A DNA stretch of 64,000 nucleotides from NCBI GenBank assembly GCA_029215795.1, contig JARDYH010000001.1, forward strand, positions 197,415,654 to 197,479,653, given 5' to 3'. Of this stretch, positions 54,581 to 64,000 are shown piece after piece (the first letter of the stretch is position 1; every line of letters begins with the position of its first letter). A model generated the notes under the pieces. That model was not told where the DNA came from. It saw only the letters and a list, made by a program, of their open reading frames with translations, and made no database searches. The position numbers were made by a program, and so were the translations under genes. This stretch comes from Anniella stebbinsi. Taxonomy: Eukaryota; Chordata; Lepidosauria; Squamata; Anniellidae.

Positions 54581-55603
54581 CAGGGGATTAAGCTTTTTGC
54601 TGTCATGCAACATTAAAATGAGAAGGCATGTACCCAAGTCTGACATGGATTTGACAAAAAATTAATGATTTGTATATCACTTTAATGCTTTGAATCTGCA
54701 TTTCATGTTTGCTAATTAGGTCGTAATGGGGCTGTTTGAGAACAGAACTGTCATCCTGCTGCTGTGCAGGTTTCTGGAAGTGGAGATAGAGCTGCTTTCC
54801 CCCGGATGGCTCTTTGCGTGTGTGCCGTAACCTGGCAGATCTTCGCATCCCTGGCTTCCACCATCCCCTCCACTTTACACACAATTGTTTTGAGAATGTG
54901 GGGCTTTCATCTATCAGGGTTATAATGGCATATCTCAAACAGCTAGCGCCTGGACTCTGCAATACATCCTAGCGGGAAGAGAGTATAGTAGCTACATCTA
55001 AATGATTGATTCGTGGACTTTTTAAGCTGTCATAGTATATCTCGTAGGGCAGCTGTCAGCTTCTCAGATACATGAAGTTGTATTTATGCAGCACATTATG
55101 GGGGGAAAATCTAACTCTCTTATTTATGGACAGGGAAGGCAGTAAAACTTAGAAAACAACAACAGCGACCAAAAAAAGTCAAAACCGGGCTATATTTTAT
55201 TCTCTTACTGAAAAGCCTTGCCTATCTGGCTGATGCAGGAAAATAGTATCTCTGCCTCTACACACAGATCTCTTCTCTCCAAGGCAGGCACTGTGCCAGT
55301 TTTTTAAAAAAGAAACAAAGGTAGGCACAACAGAGGGAGCTGGAGGGAGAAGCATTTATCTATCTAGCAACAGGAAGCAGTGCACCTAATGATAACATTA
55401 TAGTGCTCCTTTCTCTGGCCATTTTGACAATTGATTTTTTTGAGGGCTTGATCAAAACCCACAGTGAAACCCCGGCAACGTCGTGCAATTAGTGTTTGCA
55501 AAGCAGTAGGCAGCTGCTAAGGAAGTGATGCTTTCCCAGGGCTTCTTGAGAAGGGTCGTTTAGTGGAAATCTTACAGCAAGGCCCAGGATGACAGCTATC
55601 ATA

Positions 55604-56108
55604 GAGCCTATCTACGTAGTACCTTGGAACGTTTTAAATAGTATTTTAAAACGTTCCAAATAGGTGCGTTCTAAAACGTCTTAGGCCACATTAAGGAGTA
55701 CTCGCGTTACAGGAGAAAAATTCTTCAGACTTCAAAGCGGTGTGTGCGGTCTCACACCCTTCTGTCCGTTTCTTTCTCTTTTGTTTTTACAATGAGTTTA
55801 GGGCAAGGCATTGTGAGTGCTGTAGTTCACTCGCCCACTTCCTCCTTAGTCCCTCTTTCTTTCCCACCAATCAACGGCTAAGCATTTGGGCGCCGGTAAA
55901 TGAAGCACTTCCCCAATGAATCACAAATGGTAAGGAAGCACACATTATTTTACTTAAAACTATTTATTAAAAGTAAAAACCGTTGTATATAGCTGAAGTG
56001 AGTTTTAAAAAACCTCGGGTATACAACATTCAAGGGAGTGCGTCATGTGTTCCAAAGAGTTTTTGTAACCCTTATAAAATGTTACAAAGCTAGTGTGTAG
56101 ATCAGCTC
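55604..56108. mobile_element. MITE related to 1918-2476, inverted
   Basis: The left end GAGCCTATCTACGTAG is followed by the paired TTGGAACGTTTTAAA arms. The right end is TGTGTAGATCAGCTC. Order and wording mirror 1918-2476 in reverse. No TSD is visible. Confidence 0.7.
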
Positions 56109-56164
56109 AAAGTCTGCTTTAGCCCAAGTCAAGAGGGTATGTAGTTCTAGGACAGGCTCAAAAC

Positions 56165-57026
56165 TAGGGATGTGTATTGTATCATTAAAATTCACGATAC
56201 CGATACAATATGCTCGCTATCATGCCTAAAAGTTATGATGATGATACGATAGAAAAACCTACGATAATAATCGGAGACAATAATTTTTGGGCGATTTTAT
56301 CATTTTTATCGGACTGCCATATAAAAATGCTTATAATTTCTATATTGTAAATGTTAGAGGCTTGAAACTTGGTCACAATGCTTATGGGGTATACCTAAGT
56401 ATGTGTATGAAATTTGAGATTGATCCCTCCAACCCTCGATTTTATATTAATTTTTTAAAGATTGTTTCTGTTCTGACAGGTCTGAATGAATGCACGGGGC
56501 GAGCTGTCATTCTGATCTGTCAGAACGGAAATGATCTTTTAAAAAATCATATAAAATCGAGGGTTGGAGGGATCAATCTCAAATTTGGCACATATGTGTA
56601 GCAACATGTGCTACACATATGTGCCAAATTTGAGATCGATCCATCCAACTCTCAATTTTATATGAATTTTTTAAAGATCGTTTCTGTTCTGACAGATCAG
56701 AATGACAGCTTGCCAGACCTGTCAGAACGGAAATGATCTTAAAAAAATTCATATAAAATCAAGGGTTGGAGGGATCGATCTCAAATTTCATACACATACA
56801 CATACGTAGGCATACCCCATAAACACTGTGACCAGGTTTCAAGCCTCCAACTTTTAAAATACAGAAGTTATAGGCATTTTTTCTTTCTGCCAAAAATATC
56901 ATTTTTTAACGATAATTATTGTGTAGATGATACGAATCACCTATGATATGAATGAAGATGATAATTGTTTTAGTCCAAAATGACGATAACGATAAAAGAC
57001 GATATTTTTTGGCGTGCACACCCCTA
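56165..57026. mobile_element. 862-bp hAT-type element, TSD CTCAAAAC/CTTAAAAC
   Basis: The ends TAGGGATGTGTATTG and GGCGTGCACACCCCTA are imperfect inverted repeats. The flanks match at 7 of 8 (56157-56164, 57027-57034). Subterminal CGATA-type words recur on both sides. The interior forms inverted arms around GACAGGTCTGAATG. A sister copy is at 57582. Confidence 0.88.
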
Positions 57027-57034
57027 CTTAAAAC

Positions 57035-57573
57035 ACTGTCCTGCTTGGGGCGAAGGAGAAGATGGTGCGCTCATTTCATGTACAGAAGCCAACCAGACTA
57101 GCAGCTGAATCTTACTTCGATACCAACGATGGAATAGCCTCCTCCACCTCATCTGAGGGCAAAATGCTAGCTTAGGAGGTGTGGGTCAGGCCTGTGTAGC
57201 ACACACAGCTCTGTCCTCCAACACCTCGCTACTGCCTGCTCATGAATTCAGCTGGTTCCTGCTCTCTGCCTGATCAAACAAGAGCAATGGATCTATATGT
57301 GTGGCTTGGGATGGCTGCCTCTCTGTCAGTTCACTCAGTCAGGGGACTCTCCCAGAGGTGCTATCTGTGATGCGTCGGGGGAAGGGAATTAGGTGAGACA
57401 GCTAGGCGGCCCAGGACAACAACAAGCTGAGGTGCTGGTTCAGGAGGATGGGGACATCTGGGGTGGCTGCTGCCCCCCTCCCACATCCACTTCCACTGTC
57501 TGAGATGGCAGTCTCACTCTACCTAATGGCAGGGCCGGCCCAGCATAACTCAAAGGTGAAGCCTGTGCTTTGC
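57035..57573. other. Unassigned spacer between two sister hAT elements
   Basis: I see no gene or repeat. Confidence 0.45.
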
Positions 57574-57581
57574 ATGAGGAT

Positions 57582-58441
57582 TAGGGATGTGTATCGTATC
57601 GTTAAAATGTACAATAATGATACGATATGCTCTTTATCGTGCATACGATTAACATTAACGATACGATACAACTTCCTACGATAATCATCAGAGACGATAA
57701 TTTTCAGCCCGATTATATCGGATTATCAGACTGCCATAGAAATAAACCTATAACTTCTGTATTTTCAAAGTTAGAGGCTTGAAACTTGGTCACAGGGCTT
57801 ATGGGGTATGCCTAAGTATGTGTATGAAATTTGAGATCAGTCCCTCCAACCCTCGATTTTTTGTGAATTTATTAAAGATCATTTAAGTTCTGACAGGTCA
57901 GAATGACAGCTCGCCACGTGAGTTCATTCAGACCTGTCAAAAAGTTCACGATCTTTAATAAATTAATATAAAATCGAGGATTGGAGGGATCTATCTCAAA
58001 TTTCATACACATTTCTAGCACATGTTGCTACACATATGTGCCAAATTTCAGATCAATCCCTCCACCCCTGTATTTTAAATGAATTTTTGAAAGACCATGC
58101 AACTTTTGACCTGTCAGAACTTAAATTATCTGTAATAAATTCATATAAAATCAAGGGTTGGAGGAATCGATCTCAAATTTCATACACATACGTAGGCATA
58201 CCCCATAAGCATTGTGACCAAGTTTCAAGCCTGTAACTTTGAAAATACAGAAGTTATAGGCATTTTTCTAAAACATTCAGCTCTCTAGGGCACAATGGGG
58301 CTGCAAATTAAATATCGTATTTCTGATAATTATCATGAAGACGATACGGTTCACCTATGATATTATCGGAGATGAATTTTTATTTTGGTCCGAAATTACA
58401 ATAACGATAAAATACGGTATTTTCTGGCATGCACATCCCTA
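57582..58441. mobile_element. 860-bp hAT-type element, TSD ATGAGGAT, sister of 56165
   Basis: The ends TAGGGATGTGTATCG and GGCATGCACATCCCTA carry a perfect 8-bp TSD ATGAGGAT (57574-57581, 58442-58449). The interior shares the GGCTTGAAACTTGGTCACA and GTATGTGTATGAAATTTGAG phrases with 56165-57026 in the same orientation. It is noncoding. Confidence 0.93.
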
Positions 58442-58708
58442 ATGAGGATGCTCTAGGGTGGCCACTTAACACCTTGCCAAAAAAAGAGGAAATGCATCAC
58501 CAAAAAGAGGACAAAAGCAGGCACCAGTTTACATGACATTTGCCTATGCAAATATATGGGTGCAACTTTAGAAATAATAACCACTATATTTGAAGTAGAA
58601 ATAAAATACATCTCGCTAGAATGGAGAAGCCTGACTGGAGGACCTGTGTGGCTGCTCTGTCTTTTCTCCAGGTGCTACCTGTTGATGGGCAACTTCAAAT
58701 CAGGCTTG

Positions 58709-58847
58709 GGCCAGATCTACACGTGGTGTCAAATCACTATGAATGTGGAATAAAAAGCAGGAAACAACACTATGAAAGGGGAATATGGAATGTGAATTGT
58801 GCCCCAACAGTTATCAGTGCACTTTAAGCAGTAGTGTAGATCCAGCC
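58709..58847. mobile_element. 139-bp PIF/Harbinger-like MITE, TSD TTG
   Basis: The ends GGCCAGATCTACACGTGG and GTAGTGTAGATCCAGCC are imperfect inverted repeats, flanked by TTG (58706-58708, 58848-58850). It shares its end sequence with 17393-17564. Confidence 0.8.
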
Positions 58848-58850
58848 TTG

Positions 58851-59284
58851 GACTGGATACCACTTCAAATACACAGGATACCTTCAATTAGAGGACAGCC
58901 CTCCATAAAATAGGCCACCTAAGAAGGCCCCACTTTTAACTGCTGTCATCTCTAGAAAGGAATCTCAGACAACAGGGTGGGGAAGTAACTCGGCCTGCCC
59001 AAGGTCCTCTGACGGCTTGCATTTGATGATGCACAACCTGCTTCCTGAAAGCTTATGCCCCGATCAATCTATTAGTCTCTCAAGTTAGGTGCCACAAGCG
59101 TCTCTGTCGCTTTGGCTGTTTGGAATATATGGAACAGGATAGATGGACCAACCATCGGACTAAGCACAAGGCTAAGTGCTCTCTGTGTGTCTGTCTGTCT
59201 ATTGTAGATATGTATTCCCTACCCATCAGTGAATTCCCAGGATGGCTTATAAGGGATAAAAATAAATACAAAACAACATAGAAG
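58851..59284. other. Unassigned stretch
   Basis: I see no gene. About 59205-59280 resembles an inverted LINE tail. Confidence 0.4.
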
Positions 59285-59545
59285 TGATCAGCAGAAAAAA
59301 TAAATTTGTTTTTATTTTTATTTACTGATGTATTTGTAAAATATCTTGGCTTGGCATTGAAATGACATCAAAACAGGCACCATGCAGGCCTCCTTGGTGA
59401 GCATTCCAGAGTAATGGAGCCACCACTGAGAAGGCCTGTCCACAGCAGCCAACCACTGCACCTTAGATGGAAGGGTCATGCAAAGAAGGGCCTCTCATGG
59501 AGAACTCCGTGCAAGAGAGGCTCCAAGAAGCGAAGGGCTTTAAAA
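59285..59545 (-). mobile_element. L2-type LINE 3' UTR fragment, minus strand
   Basis: CCACCACTGAGAAGGCCTGT, AGAAGGGCCTCTCATGGAGA and CGAAGGGCTTTAAAAG match the inverted UTR at 38233. An AT-rich inverted tail is at the left. Confidence 0.58.
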
Positions 59546-59546
59546 G

Positions 59547-60752
59547 TAGGGCTGTGCACCACCTCAGGCTGAATCCCCAAAACCGAGGCGAGGTGGGCTG
59601 AACCTGGTTCCAGGTTGGCCCGAGGCACCCCGAAGCCGAAGCAGACCAGTACCGAAGCTTTGGGGTGCCTCAGGCCACTTCAGAGAGGCACTGGGCCCTC
59701 CCTCCCACTGTCCCAGGAAAGCCGGTACAAGGCTGGCTGTGAGTTCATTGGACTCACCTTCCTCTCCCCACTCTCCCTGCTCACCTGCTGCCGCCACCGC
59801 ATTGCTGCCACTGCTGCATTGCTGCCACTGCCGCATTTCCGCCACCACCGTATTTCCACCACCGCATTGCCGCAGCCATTGCTGCCGTGACCAGGAACCG
59901 CATCCTCCTCTGGAGAACCAGGCCATGATTTCAAGATATCGTGGAGGCTCCGTTTTAGTACATCTATGGCCATAAAGGGAAAATGGCCCTTTGTGCCCCC
60001 TGTAGTTTGTGGTCATAGATGTACTAAAACAAACCCCTCCTGGTTGTCAGGAGGAGGATGCGTTTCATGGTCACGGCAGCAATGGCGGTGGGCAGCGATG
60101 GCGGCGGCAATGCGGCTGCGGCAGGTGAGTGGGCAAGTCCTGGTGGCAGCAGCTGTGGTTTGGGCAGGGTGAGGGGGTGATGAGGGTGGGAGCAGGAAGG
60201 CAGGAGTCCAATGTCCTCCTGCCCAGCCTTGCTATCGGCTTTCCTGGGTGCAGGCTCCGCGACTGGCACCCAGGGACCCGTAAGGCTGAGTCACCTCGGC
60301 GCCCCCAAATCTTACCTCGGCGCCCAGGCAGGCAACCCCCAAAGCACCCGAGGCAAATTGGGGGATGTTTCAAGGGCTCTGAAATGGCCTCCAAGGTTAG
60401 GCTGACCATCTGAAAAGGAGGACAGGGCTCCTGTAACTTTAACAGTTGTAGAGAAAAGGGAATTTCAGCCAGTGTCATTTGTATGCAATTAGTTCCTGGT
60501 GAAATTCCCTCTTCATCACAACAGTTAAAGTTGCAGGGGCCCTGCCTTCTGTTGTATATGGTCACTCTAGTATAGTGCCTGCAACTTTAACTGTTGTGAT
60601 GAAGAAGGAATTTCACCAGGAACTAATTGCATACAAATGACTCTGGCTGAAATTCCCTTTTCTCTACAACTGTTAAAGTTACATGTGCCCTGTCCTCCTT
60701 TTCATATGGTCAGCCTATCCAAGGTGAGTTGGGGGTGCTGTGCACAGCCCTA
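59547..60752. mobile_element. hAT-type element with nested MITE, TSD TTTAAAAG/TTTAAACG
   Basis: The ends TAGGGCTGTGCACCACC and GTGCTGTGCACAGCCCTA are inverted repeats, and the flanks match at 7 of 8 (59539-59546, 60753-60760). Without the nested MITE (60398-60717) the element is about 880 bp. The interior is palindromic around 59955-60030 (TAGTACATCTATGGCC and its inverse) and has GCC-rich trinucleotide runs. Confidence 0.9.
60398..60717. mobile_element. Family P palindromic MITE nested in a hAT, TSD TCCAAGGT
   Basis: The ends TAGGCTGACCATCTG and CATATGGTCAGCCTA carry a perfect 8-bp TSD TCCAAGGT (60390-60397, 60718-60725). It is closely similar to unit 1 of the dimer at 50034. Confidence 0.95.
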
Positions 60753-60760
60753 TTTAAACG

Positions 60761-61250
60761 TAAAAAAACAGCACTTTGAATCTGTCCACAAATGACAGCA
60801 TTAAACTATCCATCCAGGTCTGAAAGTCCAACTTGAGTAGGAAGGACCTTCTCCCAGAAGAGAAGACATGGCTTTGGCTAGCTGGCTGAATCTTTTCCCC
60901 CTTTTCTTGTGAAGAATGAACCTCAGATTCCTGCAGCGTATGTTATAAGGCTTCTGTCTATTGCAATGCATCCATTCTGCTTTGTAAGCTAAGAGCAACT
61001 GGCATTTGGAGAGGCAATGAAATATTTATTTGTACTATGGATGTGGTCTACCAAGAGAGGGTGAGGCTTTTCGTTCGTTGTAGAAGACTAACATTGGAAA
61101 CTCCAGTTCTATATTTGCTTAGTGCATTTCTGTGACAAAAGAAAGAAAGAAGATTTTGCTACACTAATTGTATATTACGCTATCATTATTATCTTTTGGT
61201 ACAGCATCCGTAATACATACGTATGTACAATAGCCCTGTTTAACATCAGA
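60761..61250. other. Unassigned stretch
   Basis: I see no gene or repeat. Confidence 0.45.
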
Positions 61251-61376
61251 TCTCCCCAACGTGGTGCCCTCCAGAGGGTTTGGACTACAACTCCCATCAG
61301 CCCCAGCCAGTATGGGAGTGGGATTACGGGAGCAGTGGTCCAAAACATCTGGAGGGCACCAGGTTGGAGAAGCCTG
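61251..61376. mobile_element. Family C palindromic MITE, well preserved
   Basis: TCTCCCCAACGTGGTGCCC and TTGGACTACAACTCCCATCA on the left pair with CAAAACATCTGGAGGGCACC and AGGTTGGAGAAGCCTG on the right. Confidence 0.85.
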
Positions 61377-61498
61377 ATTTACATGGGCAACTAATACCAG
61401 CATTCTTTTCAAATCAGATTTTTTTTTGTCATGTATATTTGACCCAAGTTGGGATAGTGTGGGCATTTTTATATAACAATAAATACAAACACCCAAAA

Positions 61499-61810
61499 CA
61501 GTATGATGTAATGGTTAGAGCAAGGGTGAGCAACTTGTGGCCTTCCAGATGTTTGGGCCCAAAACTCCCATGATCCTTCACCATTAGCTGTGCTGGCTAG
61601 AGCTGATGAAAGTTATAGGCCCAAACATCTGGAAGTCCATAAGTTGCCCATCCCTGGCTGAGTGTGTTGGATTTTGCCTGTGGACATCTGTTTTCAAACC
61701 TCTCCCCAGCCATAAAACTCGGTAGGTAGCTTTCGGTGACTCTTAGCTTAACCTACCTTGCCCAGTTGTTGTGAAGTTAACGTGTCTTTCAGTAATCCAC
61801 AGTAGTAGGG
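61499..61810 (+). mobile_element. tRNA-derived SINE, plus strand, split by a MITE
   Basis: The head CAGTATGATGTAATGGTTAG (61499-61520) is followed, after the MITE at 61521-61656, by GAGTGTGTTGGATTTTGCCT, TTTTCAAACCTCTCCCC (box-B-like) and TAACCTACCTTGCCCAG. Confidence 0.75.
61521..61656. mobile_element. hAT MITE nested in a SINE
   Basis: The ends CAAGGGTGAGCAACTTGTGG and AAGTTGCCCATCCCTG are imperfect inverted repeats; the inner arms CTTCCAGATGTTTGGGCC and GCCCAAACATCTGGAAG match well. The flanks GGTTAGAG and GCTGAGTG agree at only 5 of 8, but the SINE body resumes in order on both sides. Confidence 0.8.
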
Positions 61811-63175
61811 CAGGAATACAAACAATAATAATAATAATGAAATATAAGACATTGCTAGGATGTCTCTGGTTGAAGAGAACTATTTTCAATGCCTGAACTT
61901 TAGGCATGTTTTTCTCTTCTCTTTTGGATGCCTTCAGAGTATAATATTAATGCTTGCCTGAAGCAAGCATACAGTTCTTTTTTCTGCTCCTACATATAAA
62001 TGTGTTCAGATCCACCTTGAGCAATTACCTGCAGCAAGCCTGCTTTGACACCGCATGCCTGTGGGCTATACTTTTCTTAGTGTGTATCTGGTGTCCCGAG
62101 AGGTTGTCATGGGAGTTGAAGGTATATTTTGAAATATCATTTATGTGAGTGGCAGCGACAAATGTCTTTGAGTGCCACCTCTTTGTCCTATCAAAGTTAC
62201 AAAAGAGGTAAAGTGATGGTTTTTGCTGACTACCATTGACAACGTAAATGATGATCTAGGCCTGGCATCTGACCAGTCCAGAACAACTCCCACGATCACT
62301 ACAAAAGATTCGATCAATTGATGTGACAAATAATAGTCAATTATTTAAAGCAAATTTGTTAGAACGCTAGTATGGAAGAATTGTGCTGCAAAAGGATGAC
62401 TGTCTTCTAGAAGATTCCAGAAACTGCACAAAGCACCATGCCAGATCATATGGAAGGCCCATTTTTCCCAAAGGAAATACACTCGTAGACTTCACTCCTG
62501 GGCACTAATTACCTGTTCCACTGTGATGATGGCTTGTGTGTGTTTGCTTAGTGCTTCTTTCTCTACCCTGTACCTATGTCTCCAGCTCAATGTGCTGTCG
62601 CATCATGTGGCTATTAGGAAAACATAGGCCATGGGAGGGCAGAACATGATATTTGGGAGGGGTTACAGGACAGGGAGGTACCTGTTCATGAGAAGCTAAC
62701 ATGGCGAGCAGCCAAGTCAGGCCATTAGTCCATATAACTCAGTATTGTATATATCTGGGGTCTTCAACATGGTGCCTGTGAGCATCAATGTATCTGGACA
62801 CCTCTCTTGCTGTCCGCCAGGCTCCCTGATTTGAATTTTGTTTCTTAAGATTATATATATAATTGGGAGGCTGGCATGTTGCAAAGCAAAGTGTTGCCTT
62901 TCAGGGCCATCTTTATTTGGGTTCCAAAGAGTACTTTTGAGTTTTGGAATTCAGATCCCGCCTTGGCCATGGCCTTAGGTTCTTGGGCAAGTCACTTTTT
63001 TTTTAGTTTCACCACTTTCCCTGCTGGGAAATAAGTGTTTCGTGACCAGCCATGCCCACCATGGCAGCCATGTTATGAATGGACAAGTCCTGCCCATGGC
63101 AGCCATTTTGTGAAAGTGGCCATGATGCTCTATCAAAATTCCAAATGTACCCACCAACCCAAACAGTTTGGGGAC
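61811..63175. other. Unassigned stretch
   Basis: About 62925-63030 weakly resembles the SINE body (GGCAAGTCACTTTTTTTTTA). I see no gene. Confidence 0.4.
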
Positions 63176-63270
63176 CCTTGGTCTACATGGACTGGCAGCA
63201 ACTGTCCAGATTGGACCTGGGATCTTCTGCATGCAAAGCATGTGCTCTGCTGCTGAGCTACAGCCCTTCC
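63176..63270 (-). mobile_element. tRNA-derived SINE fragment, minus strand
   Basis: ATGGACTGGCAGCAACTGTC, GGACCTGGGATCTTCTGCAT and GCAAAGCATGTGCTCTGC match the SINE at 28835-29002. The head on the minus strand is GGGCTGTAGCTCAGCAGCAG. Confidence 0.75.
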
Positions 63271-63504
63271 CCAAGAAGGGGAAGAAGGTTGCATGTGGTT
63301 GTGACTGTGACTCCTCTGTAGCACTGGGAAACAAGGGGGGCTCATTTCCACTACTGCTCTCACTTGATGCCATGATGCTCCCCCTCCCCAAAAGTAGGAT
63401 GCCACTTGAAAAAGTTGTTCTTAACTGCAAGTTTAACAGAAATGGAATCTGGATCTTAGGTTGAAAGAGGTATTGCACTCCTGTGTTAGCTGAATAAAGT
63501 TACT

Positions 63505-64000
63505 CAGGGTACCTCTAGATGGACACTTTCTGTCGAGATGGCCTCGCAGTGGTGGCAGTTGGGTCACATGACGCTGCTGCCAGTGCGAAGCCATCTAGGG
63601 GCAAAGGGGCTTTGCTCCACACTAAAAAAGTTGGCAGTTAGCCCGAATTTTTTAGGTTTGAGCGACGTGACGACGGCTTTTGCCGTCTGTCGCTGTTGCT
63701 CCGGAGCTTCTGGGAGGCTGCCACAGTCTATGGCGACCACTGATTGGTCGCCATGGGCTGGGCAGGGAAGGGGGTGCACCGCCTCCGCTGCACCGCCTCT
63801 GCAGTCCTTCCCCCCATTTTAAAAACTAAACAAAAAAACTTACCTCCGTGCCTCGCAGTCACCCCCCCACTCCCCCCCATTTTACAAAAGAAAGAAGAGG
63901 TGCAGGCGTGGCAGTGGCGGCAAGAAAAACCGGCACAATGCTCCTTCTGCTGTAGATGGGCAGAAGGAGCACAAATACACGTCATGCCACCTGCCGCAAC
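63505..64000. mobile_element. Left part of a probable hAT-type element running off the window
   Basis: It starts with CAGGGTACCTCTAGATGG, a hAT-like CAGGG end, and passes into GC-rich DNA with inverted arms such as GCGACCACTGATTGGTCGCC. The right end is not in the window. The left 8-bp flank is AAGTTACT. Confidence 0.5.

Larger units (their letters stand above)
54024..55603. other. Unassigned stretch with two microsatellites
   Basis: I see no gene. The minus-strand frame at 54603-54962 has no known domain. Confidence 0.4.

Overview
The window looks like a gene-poor, repeat-dense stretch of a vertebrate nuclear genome, most likely a squamate reptile (lizard or snake). The reasons are: CR1 and L2-type non-LTR retrotransposons with (ATAAATA)n tails, a Vingi/I-like LINE, tRNA-derived SINE pieces of the kind common in squamates, a solo retroviral LTR, and many short palindromic DNA transposons whose ends begin YAGNG and are flanked by 8-bp target-site duplications (TSDs), as expected for hAT. 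The species cannot be named from sequence alone. I find no convincing host protein-coding exon, tRNA, rRNA or CRISPR array. The longest open frames are either LINE remnants or artefacts of GC-rich minisatellite and CpG-rich repeats.

Layout. 1-2.5 kb: three MITEs, one carrying a short telomere-like run. 3.2-8.5 kb: two consecutive, broken L2-type LINEs. 8.6-16 kb: hAT MITEs, a G-rich minisatellite and a 3.27-kb hAT-type composite (12492-15757) holding a C-rich minisatellite between two palindromic units. 18.9-23.3 kb: a Vingi/I-like LINE cut by an L2 tail. 23.3-27.7 kb: mostly unassigned DNA with a few repeats. 27.7-30.3 kb: a second composite hAT, a SINE, a solo LTR and MITEs. 32-34.4 kb: MITEs, including a 727-bp CpG-island-like block that is itself a nested mobile element. 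36-42.5 kb: L2 tails and a CR1 3' end split by a 1.55-kb hAT with 148-bp tandem repeats. 42.5-50 kb: mostly unassigned DNA and old repeats. 50-64 kb: a tandem MITE dimer, two ~860-bp sister hAT elements, a nested MITE-in-hAT pair, further MITEs, and the left end of an element that runs off the window.

Nothing here forms an operon or pathway. What ties the region together is transposition history. Nesting gives relative ages: CR1 before the hAT at 40630; SINE before the MITE at 61521; hAT 59547 before MITE 60398; MITE 33479 before the PIF/Harbinger-like 33546; Vingi-like LINE before the L2 tail at 21736. The most unusual signals are a mobile CpG-rich block, a palindromic module carrying splice-donor consensus sequences and shared by elements with different ends, and a two-unit MITE array that appears to have inserted as one piece.
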